From Flavobacteriales bacterium (GTDB lineage: Bacteria > Bacteroidota > Bacteroidia > Flavobacteriales_F > PHOS-HE28), in contig JADKGB010000001.1 of NCBI GenBank assembly GCA_016717225.1, forward strand, positions 248,001-312,000: a stretch of DNA of 64,000 bases. The letters run 5' to 3'. How positions within the stretch are numbered: position 1 is the first letter of the stretch; the number at the start of each line of letters is the position of its first letter. The notes under the pieces were generated by a model that searched no databases, was not told the DNA's origin, and worked only from the letters and a program-made list of their open reading frames with translations. Below are positions 36,783-46,746 of this stretch, in pieces. Made by a program: the position numbers and the translations under genes.

Positions 36783-39700
36783 TGGGTAGGCCATCGCGGT
36801 GAGTGCGTTGCCCAATGCCGTTATCGGCTGCGTGAGGTTGATGGTGCTATCCATCGTGCAACCGTTCGCATCGGTGATGGTGAACTGGTAGTCTCCGGCG
36901 ATCAGTCCGCTCAGATCATATGCGCTGCTGGTGAAGCCGTTCGGGCCGGTCCATGCGATGGTGAGAGGGTCAACACCGCCGAGCACGCCAACTTCGATCA
37001 CACCAGTGCTATCGCCGAAGCAAGGGATACTGATGCCGCCGTAGTCGCTGCGATACACATCAGCCGTCATGCTGCCGCTCGCGACAATGGTCGCACTCCA
37101 CGTACCGGTGCAGTTTCCATTGTCGCTGACCGTTACGGAGTAGTTGCCGCTGGACAGACCACTCAGGTCTTGGGTTGTGGCCGTGAATCCGTTCGGTCCG
37201 GTCCATGCATAGGTATATGCGCTCGCTCCGCCTATTACCTCCAGGTTGATGTTGCCATCGTTCGCACCGTTGCAGATCACACCGCTCGGAGTGATGGTCC
37301 CAACAAGTTGCTCGGGTTGCGTGAGTACGAGCGTGTCGCTGAAGTTGCAACCGTTATCGTCGATGATCGTGAGTTCATAGGTGCCTGCGGAGAGGCCGGT
37401 GATATCCTCGTCCTGGGAAGCGTATCCGTTCGTGCTGAACCAGCCCACCTGCGCAGGTTGTGTTCCACCGGTGATGTCCAGTGCTATCGCACCGTCATTG
37501 CCTGCGCAGCTTACCTCGTAACCGTTGCCGGTAGCGCTCAGTGTGTTGGTCGCGTCGAGCACAACAGGTTCAAGGAGGGTGATGCTCGCCGTTCCCGTGC
37601 AACCGTTGGCATCAGTTACGATGATCGTGTAGTCACCAGCAGGCAGGCCGCTGAGATCCTGGCTTGTGCTGCTGAAGCCGTTGTTGCTGCTCCAGAGATA
37701 AGTATAGCCTGGCAGACCGCCATTGATGGTCGAGGTGATCGTCCCCACACTGGATCCGAAGCACGGGATGTTGTAGCCACCGCTGAACTGCGATGCCGTG
37801 AGGTCGATATCGATCACGCTCGGTGCGGTGAGTGTGATGCTGCTCGCACTTGTGCAACCATTGGCATCGGTCACCACGGCGGTATAGTCGCCGGCGCTCA
37901 GGTTGTTGATGTCCTCATTGTTGCTGCCGAATCCGTTCGGTCCGCTCCAAGCGATCGTGTAAGGTTGGGTGCCCTCAGCGATGGTGAGGTCAATGCTCCC
38001 ATCGGTACCACCGTTGCAACTGGTGCTGCTGCCTCCGTTGAGCACGGCAGCGGTTACGGAAGTTGATACAGCGGTGGGCTCGACCAAGGTGATGATGGAG
38101 GTCGCACTGCACCCGATCGCATCGGTCACCACGAGTGTATATTCGCCAGCGGCTGCGCCAGTGATGTCTTCACTCGCTGAAACGAAACCGTTGGTTCCGC
38201 TCCAAGCGATCGTGTAGGGCTGGTCGCCACCTGCGATGGTCGCATCGATGGTGCCATCTGGCGTGCTCGCACAGGTAGTATTCACCCCTCCGTTGTAAAG
38301 TCCAGCTACCAGACCGATATTGATCGGGGTTGGAGCAATGAGCGCATACGTTGTCAGTGCGCTGCAACCGTTCTGGTCGGTAAGTGTCAGATCGTAGATG
38401 CCGTCATCCAGACCAGCGATGTCCTCCGTGATCGCCGTGAAGCCGTTTGGTCCGCTCCAGAAGTAGAAGTACGGCCCCGTGCCGCCGGTTACGGTTGCGT
38501 CAATGCCGCCATCGGATGATCCTGCACAGCTCACATTGTAGCCGCCGGCGTAGGTGCTGATGGTGGCGGTGATCGTGAACAGGTCGGGTTCGTTCACGTC
38601 GAACGACTGGTTGAGCGAGCAACCGTTCGCGTCGGTGATGGTCACGTTGTACACACCGGCGAAGAGTGTACTGAGGTCCTCGTTCGTGCTGCTGAAAGCC
38701 CCGGGTCCGCTCCAGAAGAAGGAGAAGGGCAGGGTGCCACCGATAGCGGTGAGGTCGATGGAACCCGTGGCCGCTGCCTGGCAAGCTGCCGTGACGATGT
38801 TCGCGCTGGCACCGATCGGTTGAGGAGCAACAAGGTTGAACGATGCGTTTAAGCTGCATCCGTTCTGGTCGCTCACCACCACTTGATAAACGCCAGGTGG
38901 CAGATTGCTCACATCTTCACTCGCTGACACGAAGGCGTTCGGACCGGTCCACGCGAAACTGGTGCTACCGGCACCACCAGAGATGGTGAGGTCGATGCTG
39001 CCATCGTTCGCTCCGTCACACGAGATAGCCTGTCCACCGATGTAGCTCGATACCGTCGAGCTCAGGTCCAGCGGCGTTGGTTCAGTGAGCGTTACGGAAA
39101 GGGTAGTGCTGCAACCACTATTGTCAGTGACGATGGCGTCGTAAGTTCCTGCCACCAAATCACTATTGTCCTGGCTGGTACTACTGAAGCCGTTGGGACC
39201 TGTCCACTGCACAGTGTACGGACCATGACCTCCGAAGATCCCGAGGTCAATGCTGCCATCGCTGCTGCCATTGCATGAAATATTGTCACCGTTCGCCTGC
39301 ACCGAAGGCACCGCGCTCGCGTTCAGGATCACCGGCTCTGTAAGTGTGATCGTTGTGTTCGCACTGCAACCGTTCACATCGGTGACAGTAATGTCATACT
39401 CGCCGGCTGCAAGTGCACCGATGTCCTCACTGTTCGCGGTGAACCCGCTGGGCCCCGTCCATGTGATGCTGTAAGGTGCGGTTCCACCGATGATGGTCGC
39501 GTCGATCGAGCCGTCGTTGCCGCCGTTGCAACTGATGTTGTCCACATCGTACGGCGTGGCGATCAGTGAGACGTTGAGGGGAGCAGGTGCGGTGATGGTG
39601 CAGGAAACTAGCGTTCCGCAGCCATTGTCATCGTTGAGTTGTAGATCGTAGGTGCCTTCGGATAGGCCGCTGATATCCTTGGTGTTCGCCGTGAAACCGT

Positions 39701-42700
39701 TCGGGCCTGTCCAATTGTAGGTGTAGCTTGGAGTTCCGCCTGTAACGGTCACATCAATGCTGCCATCCGTGGCTGTTGCACACGAGACATTCGCGCCACC
39801 GGTGAAGGAACTGAGCGTTGCGGTGATGGTGAACAAGCCTGGCTGGTTCACGTCCAATTGGAAAGATCCAGAGCAGCCGTTCGCATCGATGATGTTGAGC
39901 GTGTAGATACCTGCGACAAGTCCGGCGATATCCACGGTGTTCGCGGTGAAGCCGTTCGGTCCTGTCCAACTCAGCGTGTAAGGTGCCACACCACCGAGCG
40001 GATTGGTATTGATGGATCCCGTTGCCGCACCTTGGCAAGCGGCGGGCACTATCGTACTGGTGATATCGATGGGGGCAGGTGCGTTGATGGTAGCGTTCGT
40101 TACCGCGGTGCAGCCGTTGTCATCGGTCACGAGCAAGTCGTAGTTGCCGGGAGCCAGGCCGGTGATGTCCTCGGTCGTCAATGTGCCACCGAACGGATCG
40201 GCCCAGGCGTAGGTGTATGGAAGTGTGCCGCCGCTGATGGTGGCGTCGATGCTTCCGTCGTTCGCGTTGGAGCAACTGGTGTTGTATCCGCCGCCGAAAA
40301 CCTGGGCAATGCTGGTTGCCGCAAGCGCAGCGTTGGGTTCAGTGATCGTGAGGGGGAAGAATTTCGAAGTGGAACACCCGTTGTTGTCCGTGATCACCGC
40401 CAAGTAGGTACCCGCACCAAGACCGGTCACGGTATTGCCCGACTGCGTGGGGAAGGTGTTCCATAACACGGAGTAGCTACCGCTACCACCGCTGATGTCG
40501 ATGGTCGCGAAGCCATCGCTGCCGCCGAAGCAGTTCACCATGCTGATGGATTCCAGGTACGGTGTGATCTCTGTGAGCGGCTGGTTGATGGTGGTGTTGA
40601 TCGAAGCCATACACCCGTTCGCATCGGTCACGATCACCGCGTATGTGCCCGCGGGTTGGTTCACGATGCTCGCCGCGAACGTCTGTGGCGCGGTGCTCCA
40701 CTCGTAAGAGTACGGTGCGGTTCCTCCATTGGCATCCACTGTCGCCCCCCCCGTGCTGCTGCCGAAGCAGAGCACGTCGGTAATGCTGCTGATGTTGAGC
40801 GCTAGCGCTACTGATGGCCCATTGATCGTCACAGCGAGAGAGGCGGTGCAGTTGCGTGCATCGGTAACGACCACGGTGTACGTTCCCGCGCCGAGTCCGA
40901 TCGCCGCAGCGGCCGTTTGCGCGGGATTCGTGTTCCAGCTGTAGGTGTATGGTCCGGTGCCACCGGTGACGTTCACGGTAGCTTGGCCGTTCGTGCTGCC
41001 GAAGCAATCCTGATGGATGATGCTCACGGTTCCCACGCTCAGTGGCGCGCTCGGTTCCGCGATCGTGACTTGCGCGCTCGCCGCGCAACCATTGCCGTCG
41101 CTTACAGACACTGTATAGATGCCAGCGCTGACGTTTGTCAGATTGACCCCGTTCTGCGCAGGGTTTGTATTCCAGTCGAAGGTGTAGGGTCCAGTTCCGC
41201 CAGTAGCGTTCGCTATCGCACTTCCGTCAGCCCCGCCGAAACAGCTGACCGATGATTGGCCGCTGATGGCCGCTGCCAGGGAAGCTGAAGGTTCAATGAA
41301 CGTCGCGTTCACGGTCGTGCTGCATCCGTTGGCATCGGTGATCGTGCAGGTATACGTGCCTGCGATCAGTCCTGCGGCTGTTGCGGAGTTCTGCGCGGGA
41401 ATGGTGTTCCAACTGTAGGAGTAGGGTGCTGTGCCCGCGCTCGCCGATGCGGTTGCGCTGCCGGTGCTGTTGCCGAAGCAGAGCACATCCGTTTGTGCGA
41501 TTATCGAAGCACTGAGCACGCCTGCTGGTTCGGTTATCACAACGTTGGCATTGGAGGTACAGCTGTTCGCATCCGTGATGGTCACCATCCAAGTGCCTGC
41601 TGTAAGACCGTTCGCATTCTGCGTGTTCTGCACTGGAACAGTGTTCCACTGATAGGTGAAGGGTGCGACGCCGCCAGTGCCGTTGGAGGTGGCTGATCCG
41701 TTCGAACCACCAACGCAATCCACCTGTGCCGAGGAACTGGCCGTTGCGTTCAGTGCGTTAGGTTCGGTAAGCGATATGCTGGAATTCGCTGTGCAGCCGT
41801 TCACATCGGTAACGGTCATGTTGTAGGTTCCAGCGACCAGTCCACTGATGTCCGCAACAGCAGCAGTGAAACCGTTCGGTCCACTCCAAGCGTAGGCCAA
41901 AGGCGCGCTTCCACCGGCAGCGGTCGCGTCGATGGTACCGTTGTTCCCGCTGTTGCAAGAGATGTTGAAGCCACCGCCTTGGTCAGCACCCGAGAGGCTG
42001 ATGTTGAACGGAGTCGGCACGTTCAGTGTGAAGGTTTGCGAAGTGCTGCAGCCGTTCGCATCGGTTACGATGAACGTGTAAGTGCCAGCAGCCAGGCCAC
42101 TGATGTCCTGAACGGAGTTCGTGTAACCGCTCGAACCGGTCCAGAGATAGGTGTATGGGGGAGTGGCACCAGAGACCGAGATGTCAATGGACCCATCGGT
42201 TGCTCCGATGCAGCTCACTTGAACACCGCCGGTGTAGTTGCTGGTGATCCCGCTCAAGGTGAAGAGACCGGGCTGGTTCACGTTCCAGTTGCTCGTATGC
42301 GTGCAGCCGTTGGCGTCGGTCGTGACCAGGTTGTACGCCCCTGCTTCAATACCGGCAATGTCTTGCGTGTTGGCAGTGAAGCCGTTCGGACCGTTCCATA
42401 CATAGGTATATGCACCTGTACCACCGGTCACTGTGGCGTTCACTGCGCCGTTGTTCGCGCCCTGGCAGGCTGCAGGTGTTATGCTCGCCGTAACATCCAT
42501 CGTCGCCGCAGGTTGTGTGATGGTCACGTTCACCGAAGTGATGCAACCGTTCGCGTCCGTGATCGTGCAGGTGTGCGATCCGGCGGCGAGACCAGTTACG
42601 TTCGCCGTGGTCTGCACGGGGAAAGTGTTCCAAGAGAAGGTGAAGGGCGCTGTACCTCCGATCGCGCTGGCCGTTCCGCTTCCTGTGCTGTTGCCGAAGC

Positions 42701-45700
42701 AGAGCACGTTGGTTTGCGCGCTGATCACTGCGGTCAAAGCGGCCACCGGTTGTGTGATGGTCACGCTCGTGTTGGTGCTGCAACCGTTCACATCAGTGAC
42801 CGTGCAGGTGTATGGTCCGGCGGTCAGGTTGATCGCAGTGGCTGTGGTTTGGACAGGCACCGTGTTCCAATTGAAGCTGTATGCTCCAGTGCCGCCGTTC
42901 GCGCTCGCCGTTGCGCTACCCGTGTTGTTGCCGAAGCACAGCACATCGGTCTGTGCGCTGATGGAAGCGCTCAATGCCGCTGTCGGTTCGGTAATGCTCG
43001 CGTTCGCTATGCTCGAGCAACCGTTGGCATCGGTGACCGTGCATGTATAGTTGCCGGCAGCCAGTCCGGTGGCCATTGAAGACGTTTGCACGGGCGTGGT
43101 GTTCCAGCTATAGCTGTAGATACCTGTGCCACCGTTGGCGGAGACCGTCGCGCTGCCGGTGCTGTTACCCGAGCAGAGCACATTCGTTTGCGCACTGATG
43201 CTCGCGTTCAACGCAGCGGCCGGTTGCGTGATGGCCACGTTCGCCGTTGTCGTACAGCCGTTCGCATCGTTGACCGTGCAGCTGTAATTGCCGGCCGCGA
43301 GCCCTGTCGCCGTGGCGTTCGTTTGCACGGGTGTCGTATTCCAACTGTAGGAGTAAGCGGAAGTACCACCACTAACACTCACCGTAGCACTGCCGGTTGA
43401 GTTTCCGAAACACAGCACATCTGTTTGGGATGTAATGCTCGCTGCGAGAGGAGCAGTAGGTTGCGTGATCGTCGCGTTCACCAATGTGATGCAACCACGT
43501 GCGTCCGTGATGGTGCAGGTCCAAGTTCCTGCAGGCAAACCGGTGGCGATCGCGCTAGCCTGTGCAGGAGTTGTGTTCCAGAGGAAAGAGTATGGCGTGC
43601 TACCGCCTGAGGCGGCGACGGCAACGCTACCAGTAGAGTTGCCGAAGCACAGTAGGTTGGTTTGGGAGAAGATCGACCCGATTAGTGGTGATGTTGGTTC
43701 TGTGATCGGAACACTACGAGTAGTTGTACATCCATTAGCATCGGTCACGGTAACATCCCAAATTCCTGGCGGAAGTCCGGTTGCACTCGTGCCATTTTGC
43801 GCTGGAATTGTGTTCCACAACGAGGTGTATGGAGGTGTGCCACCACTAATGCCGATGCTCGCAGTACCATTGTTGCTCCCGTTGCAAGTAACATCCGCTC
43901 TTCCAGTTAACACCGTGGTTAGCGGGGTAGTTGGGCCGCCAATATTCACACTTGCGGTCGCCGAGCAGTTGTACCCATCTGTGACCGTTGCCGTGAAGCT
44001 GCCTAAAGGCAAACTTGTTGCAATATTGACCGATTGGGTGGGTGAACTGTTCCATGAATAGGCATATGGCGGAACGCCTCCTGCACCAGCAACGGTGGCG
44101 CTGCCAAGACCATCACCGAAGCAACTCATATCCGAGGAAGAGATGATGCTGGCGGTGAGTTGCGCGGCTTCAGTAAGTGTAGTGGTCGTGTTAGCCGCGC
44201 AGCCGTGGGCGTCAGTAATGTCGAAGTTGTAGGTGCCAGCGATCAGGTTGCTGATGTTTGAATTGCTCGACGTGAATCCACTGGGACCGCTCCATGCAAT
44301 GGTGTATGGTCCGGTACCACCGCTGAAGCTTGATGTGATCGAACCATCGTTGCCACCTTGGCAGCTGATGTTCTGCCCGAAGGCAAGAATATTGGGGGAA
44401 ACTGAAACCGAAAGGGACCCAGGGGCGGTCACGTTCCAGCTCTGTGCTCTGGTGCATGCCGCATCGGTGACGACGACCGAATATGTGCCGGCTTCCAAGT
44501 TGGTGATGTCTTGTGAGAAGGCAGTGAATCCGTTCGGGCCGGTCCAAGAATATGAGTACGGGGCGATACCGCCGTTCAGCGTAAGATTTATCGCGCCATT
44601 CGTGCTTCCGTTGCACAACGGATCGGTGATCGTCGAAGTGAGCGCTAGGTGGCTCACATTCACCCGACGGCTTATGGTTCGCGTGCAACTACCGTCTGAC
44701 ACAAGGACCGAGTAGTTGGTTGTGTTCGTTGGATGTGCCCAAGGGTTCGGGCAGTTCGTACAGCTTAGGCCTGCAGCGGGTAGCCAGCTATAGCTCGCAC
44801 CACCGGCCACGGTGAGCTGCATACTGTCTCCTGCGCAGATAGTTCCACTTGGCGACAACGTTGCAAAGACCGAGTCGGTGATGTACAAGAGCACTGTATC
44901 GAGCGGAACGCTTGGGCAGTTCGGATTTCCTATGATGCACCTGATGTACTCGTCAGTTTCGGTGATATTGTCAAAGAGCGGGTTCACTGGGCGGTCAACA
45001 TAACTGGCGTTCGCCGGAATGGTAATCGACTTGGCGATGGCCGGGTTCACGTTGCCAATGGCCGAGTAATCGGAGCCGTTCGTAGCGGTTCCTTGGAGGA
45101 AGTACTGCAGGGTTAGCGCAGTAGGTCGCGGATCGCCGCGGTCGAAACGGATCCATCCTGGATTGCAGGCCTCTACCATGTCCGAAGCACCGCTCAACGT
45201 ATATGTGCTCAGCGTGATCGTGGGACTTTCGATCCGCTCGATAAAGACGCCACTGTCGTACAAGCGATCACTGGCGTCCGCGACGATCAATTTCAAGTGA
45301 TAGGTCTGGCAGGGTTGAACGATGGCCTCCGCTGACAAGCCTTGGGTGAAGCCATCATATTGGATCTCGCTACCACCGGTATTGTCAGTATAGAAGCTGC
45401 TGTTCAACGCGTTGTTCACGTTGTTGATGGCCACGGGCGTAGTTGTGCCGGGGATCAATGCGATATTGTGGTCCGCACCGATACCCGGATCTCCGCTGAT
45501 GCCGGGACCGCTGATGAAGAATCCGAACACATCGTTGAACTGCGAGCCCACCCATTCGTTGTATTCCTCGGAGGCGAATACGAAATCGAACTTGAGCGAA
45601 TCCCCTGTGGGAATGATGTCGAATTCGAAACGGCACCGGTTGTATGTGTCACGGCCCGTAACGTTATCCAGGATCGCATCACCTGGCGTTCCGCTATTGA

Positions 45701-45992
45701 AAGACCGGTTGCCCACATTGTTCGGACCCAGAGCATCCGTCCGTCTACCAGTGGTTAGGACTATGCCTTCTTCCAGACCGAGAAGCGAACCTGTGTAGCT
45801 GAATTCGCCATAGGCGGAATCACCGCAGGAGATCACAGGATTCAAGATGGAAACCCCAGGCCCCGTGATAGCACCGGCCAACTGCTGCAAGTTGTTCTGG
45901 GTCGCAACCGTCAACTGGGCGTTGGCTGAAAGAGCCGTCAGGAACAGTAGCCCGCAAGCGAGAGAAGTACGCAGGCTTTTTAGCACGCGCAT
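36741..45992 (-). CDS. sprB: Giant SprB-like gliding/adhesion protein, main frame
   Basis: 3083 codons from ATG 45992 (MRVLKSLRTSLACGLLFLTA, cleaved after NAQ). Residues about 20-270 form a choice-of-anchor L domain (GEFSYTGSLLGLEEGIVLTTG, FDFVFASEEYNEWVG). A short PKD-like cysteine region follows, and then 32 SprB repeats of 75-90 residues with the pattern C.G...G.....GG..PY...W and DANGC. SprB proteins are long surface filaments moved by the gliding motor and exported by T9SS. The frame leaves the repeats at about 36782 and stops at 36741; the type B sorting domain lies downstream in other frames (see 35099-36184). With the tail the full product would be about 3,650 residues with ~38 repeats. 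Symbol given by family resemblance only. Confidence 0.88.
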   Translation of the reverse strand: MRVLKSLRTSLACGLLFLTALSANAQLTVATQNNLQQLAGAITGPGVSILNPVISCGDSAYGEFSYTGSLLGLEEGIVLTTGRRTDALGPNNVGNRSFNSGTPGDAILDNVTGRDTYNRCRFEFDIIPTGDSLKFDFVFASEEYNEWVGSQFNDVFGFFISGPGISGDPGIGADHNIALIPGTTTPVAINNVNNALNSSFYTDNTGGSEIQYDGFTQGLSAEAIVQPCQTYHLKLIVADASDRLYDSGVFIERIESPTITLSTYTLSGASDMVEACNPGWIRFDRGDPRPTALTLQYFLQGTATNGSDYSAIGNVNPAIAKSITIPANASYVDRPVNPLFDNITETDEYIRCIIGNPNCPSVPLDTVLLYITDSVFATLSPSGTICAGDSMQLTVAGGASYSWLPAAGLSCTNCPNPWAHPTNTTNYSVLVSDGSCTRTISRRVNVSHLALTSTITDPLCNGSTNGAINLTLNGGIAPYSYSWTGPNGFTAFSQDITNLEAGTYSVVVTDAACTRAQSWNVTAPGSLSVSVSPNILAFGQNISCQGGNDGSITSSFSGGTGPYTIAWSGPSGFTSSNSNISNLIAGTYNFDITDAHGCAANTTTTLTEAAQLTASIISSSDMSCFGDGLGSATVAGAGGVPPYAYSWNSSPTQSVNIATSLPLGSFTATVTDGYNCSATASVNIGGPTTPLTTVLTGRADVTCNGSNNGTASIGISGGTPPYTSLWNTIPAQNGTSATGLPPGIWDVTVTDANGCTTTRSVPITEPTSPLIGSIFSQTNLLCFGNSTGSVAVAASGGSTPYSFLWNTTPAQASAIATGLPAGTWTCTITDARGCITLVNATITQPTAPLAASITSQTDVLCFGNSTGSATVSVSGGTSAYSYSWNTTPVQTNATATGLAAGNYSCTVNDANGCTTTANVAITQPAAALNASISAQTNVLCSGNSTGSATVSANGGTGIYSYSWNTTPVQTSSMATGLAAGNYTCTVTDANGCSSIANASITEPTAALSASISAQTDVLCFGNNTGSATASANGGTGAYSFNWNTVPVQTTATAINLTAGPYTCTVTDVNGCSTNTSVTITQPVAALTAVISAQTNVLCFGNSTGSGTASAIGGTAPFTFSWNTFPVQTTANVTGLAAGSHTCTITDANGCITSVNVTITQPAATMDVTASITPAACQGANNGAVNATVTGGTGAYTYVWNGPNGFTANTQDIAGIEAGAYNLVTTDANGCTHTSNWNVNQPGLFTLSGITSNYTGGVQVSCIGATDGSIDISVSGATPPYTYLWTGSSGYTNSVQDISGLAAGTYTFIVTDANGCSTSQTFTLNVPTPFNISLSGADQGGGFNISCNSGNNGTIDATAAGGSAPLAYAWSGPNGFTAAVADISGLVAGTYNMTVTDVNGCTANSSISLTEPNALNATASSSAQVDCVGGSNGSATSNGTGGVAPFTYQWNTVPVQNTQNANGLTAGTWMVTITDANSCTSNANVVITEPAGVLSASIIAQTDVLCFGNSTGSATASASAGTAPYSYSWNTIPAQNSATAAGLIAGTYTCTITDANGCSTTVNATFIEPSASLAAAISGQSSVSCFGGADGSAIANATGGTGPYTFDWNTNPAQNGVNLTNVSAGIYTVSVSDGNGCAASAQVTIAEPSAPLSVGTVSIIHQDCFGSTNGQATVNVTGGTGPYTYSWNTNPAQTAAAAIGLGAGTYTVVVTDARNCTASLAVTINGPSVALALNISSITDVLCFGSSTGGATVDANGGTAPYSYEWSTAPQTFAASIVNQPAGTYAVIVTDANGCMASINTTINQPLTEITPYLESISMVNCFGGSDGFATIDISGGSGSYSVLWNTFPTQSGNTVTGLGAGTYLAVITDNNGCSTSKFFPLTITEPNAALAATSIAQVFGGGYNTSCSNANDGSIDATISGGTLPYTYAWADPFGGTLTTEDITGLAPGNYDLLVTDDNGCTAVTNATINAPAPIDITSTIVPAACQGAATGSINTNPLGGVAPYTLSWTGPNGFTANTVDIAGLVAGIYTLNIIDANGCSGSFQLDVNQPGLFTITATLSSFTGGANVSCATATDGSIDVTVTGGTPSYTYNWTGPNGFTANTKDISGLSEGTYDLQLNDDNGCGTLVSCTITAPAPLNVSLIATPYDVDNISCNGGNDGSIDATIIGGTAPYSITWTGPSGFTANSEDIGALAAGEYDITVTDVNGCSANTTITLTEPVILNASAVPSVQANGDNISCNGSSDGSIDLGIFGGHGPYTVQWTGPNGFSSTSQDNSDLVAGTYDAIVTDNSGCSTTLSVTLTEPTPLDLSSTVSSYIGGQAISCDGANDGSIDLTISGGAGSTSFAWTGPNAFVSASEDVSNLPPGVYQVVVSDQNGCSLNASFNLVAPQPIGASANIVTAACQAAATGSIDLTAIGGTLPFSFFWSGPGAFSSTNEDLSTLFAGVYNVTITDANGCSLNQSFDVNEPDLFTITATISTYAGGYNVSCAGSSDGGIDATVTGGTGPYFYFWSGPNGFTAITEDIAGLDDGIYDLTLTDQNGCSALTTYALIAPTPINIGLVAGLYNGGVNTTCASTPDGTIDATIAGGDQPYTIAWSGTNGFVSASEDITGAAAGEYTLVVTDAIGCSATSIITLVEPTAVSTSVTAAVLNGGSSTSCNGGTDGSIDLTIAEGTQPYTIAWSGPNGFGSNNEDINNLSAGDYTAVVTDANGCTSASSITLTAPSVIDIDLTASQFSGGYNIPCFGSSVGTITSTINGGLPGYTYLWSSNNGFSSTSQDLSGLPAGDYTIIVTDANGCTGTASITLLEPVVLDATNTLSATGNGYEVSCAGNDGAIALDITGGTQPAQVGWFSTNGYASQDEDITGLSAGTYELTIIDDNGCNFSDTLVLTQPEQLVGTITPSGVICNGANDGNINLEVIGGASAYTYAWTGPNGFTATTQDLSGLSSGNYSVTVSDNGNCTGTWSATIVASGSMTADVYRSDYGGISIPCFGDSTGVIEVGVLGGVDPLTIAWTGPNGFTSSAYDLSGLIAGDYQFTITDANGCTMDSTINLTQPITALGNALTAMAYPERHEHQLLRHQHR
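42480..43665 (-). repeat. 237-bp tandem array within sprB
   Basis: About five units of 237 bp (79 aa) with near-identical parts such as VLCFGNSTGSATVSA and VTDANGC. The motif GCCGAAGCAnAGCAC recurs near 42695, 42932, 43169, 43406 and 43643. The boundaries are approximate. These are the most alike repeats of the gene and a likely site of expansion, contraction or misassembly. Confidence 0.75.
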
Positions 45993-46024
45993 CAGTAGGT
46001 TGAAGGGGGGCCAGAACATGCGGA

Positions 46025-46390
46025 TCAATGGTTGCGTGCTGCCGCGCACAGGTCTTCGGCTTCGGTCAAGGAGAGAGCGACTTCGGTACGGCGTTGGGCA
46101 GGTAGGCGCGCGATCAAAGCGCCCAAGGCCATGGCCCTCACACTATCGGCTGAACGCTCCGGATTTATTGGTTCCAGGATCAGGATACCCGCCGGTACAC
46201 ACGCGAATGAGATACGTAGATCACCTCGCTTTTGCAGGTCAAGGCTCAGGTTGTCACGTTCCTGGCTCGTGAGGTCGGTAACTCGCAAGGCAACCCGCTG
46301 TGCTGCAGTGCTTTGGGCGAGGCCATTTCGGAGTCCCCAAAAGGCGAGAAAGGCCAAGAATAGAAGGGTGCGGGAAACAAGTGTTTTCAT
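46025..46390 (-). CDS. Small secreted protein of unknown function upstream of sprB
   Basis: 121 aa from ATG 46390 (MKTLVSRTLLFLAFLAFWGL), with a signal peptide ending near GLAQ. The mature part (about 97 residues) has alternating strands and helices, three Cys-free of pairs except one at FACVPAG and one at DLCAAA, and no motif I recognise. It is 32 nt upstream of sprB on the same strand and probably shares its message, so it may belong to the adhesin system. A longer frame to 46426 lacks a signal-like start. Confidence 0.7.
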   Translation of the reverse strand: MKTLVSRTLLFLAFLAFWGLRNGLAQSTAAQRVALRVTDLTSQERDNLSLDLQKRGDLRISFACVPAGILILEPINPERSADSVRAMALGALIARLPAQRRTEVALSLTEAEDLCAAARNH

Positions 46391-46746
46391 GGTCCGAGCG
46401 TTCGTTTCGCTTGATCCCGAACCCATCCTGGTTGAAGCAGGCTGGAGAGTGTGTCCGGAACAAAGCGCCCGTTTCTACCCGAATTGAGGAGGAAAGGTTT
46501 CCGACGAACAGTTCAACTCACTGGTCGAAGAGGCATTTGTCCAAGACCAAGGCGTCCGAGATCTGTTCGCACAGCCGGTTTTCTCCGTTGGGAAGGCGAG
46601 TGCATTTTTACCTCAGGACATAGTGGAAGTTCCGTGGGAGGCAGCCATCAATTTGGAATACAGCGGATCAGCTGGTCAAGTCAAGACCGAAAGGCCTTGT
46701 TTCCGAGAATTCGACCGATCAACCTACCCCATGGTTGGATGCTGGA
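46391..46746. other. Gene-free interval upstream of the sprB operon
   Basis: 356 nt between the small secreted-protein gene and rlmB, both on the minus strand. It must hold the sprB operon promoter, but I find no TAnnTTTG on the minus strand and no terminator-grade hairpin. Open frames here are short and have no recognisable product. Confidence 0.6.

Noticed and set aside
36483..38066. 527-codon plus-strand frame across the sprB repeats
   Set aside because: Its repetitive sequence is simply the complement of the SprB repeats.
36741..46049. Direct repeats of sprB as a CRISPR array
   Set aside because: Units of 225-270 bp are coding, in frame and without unique spacers.
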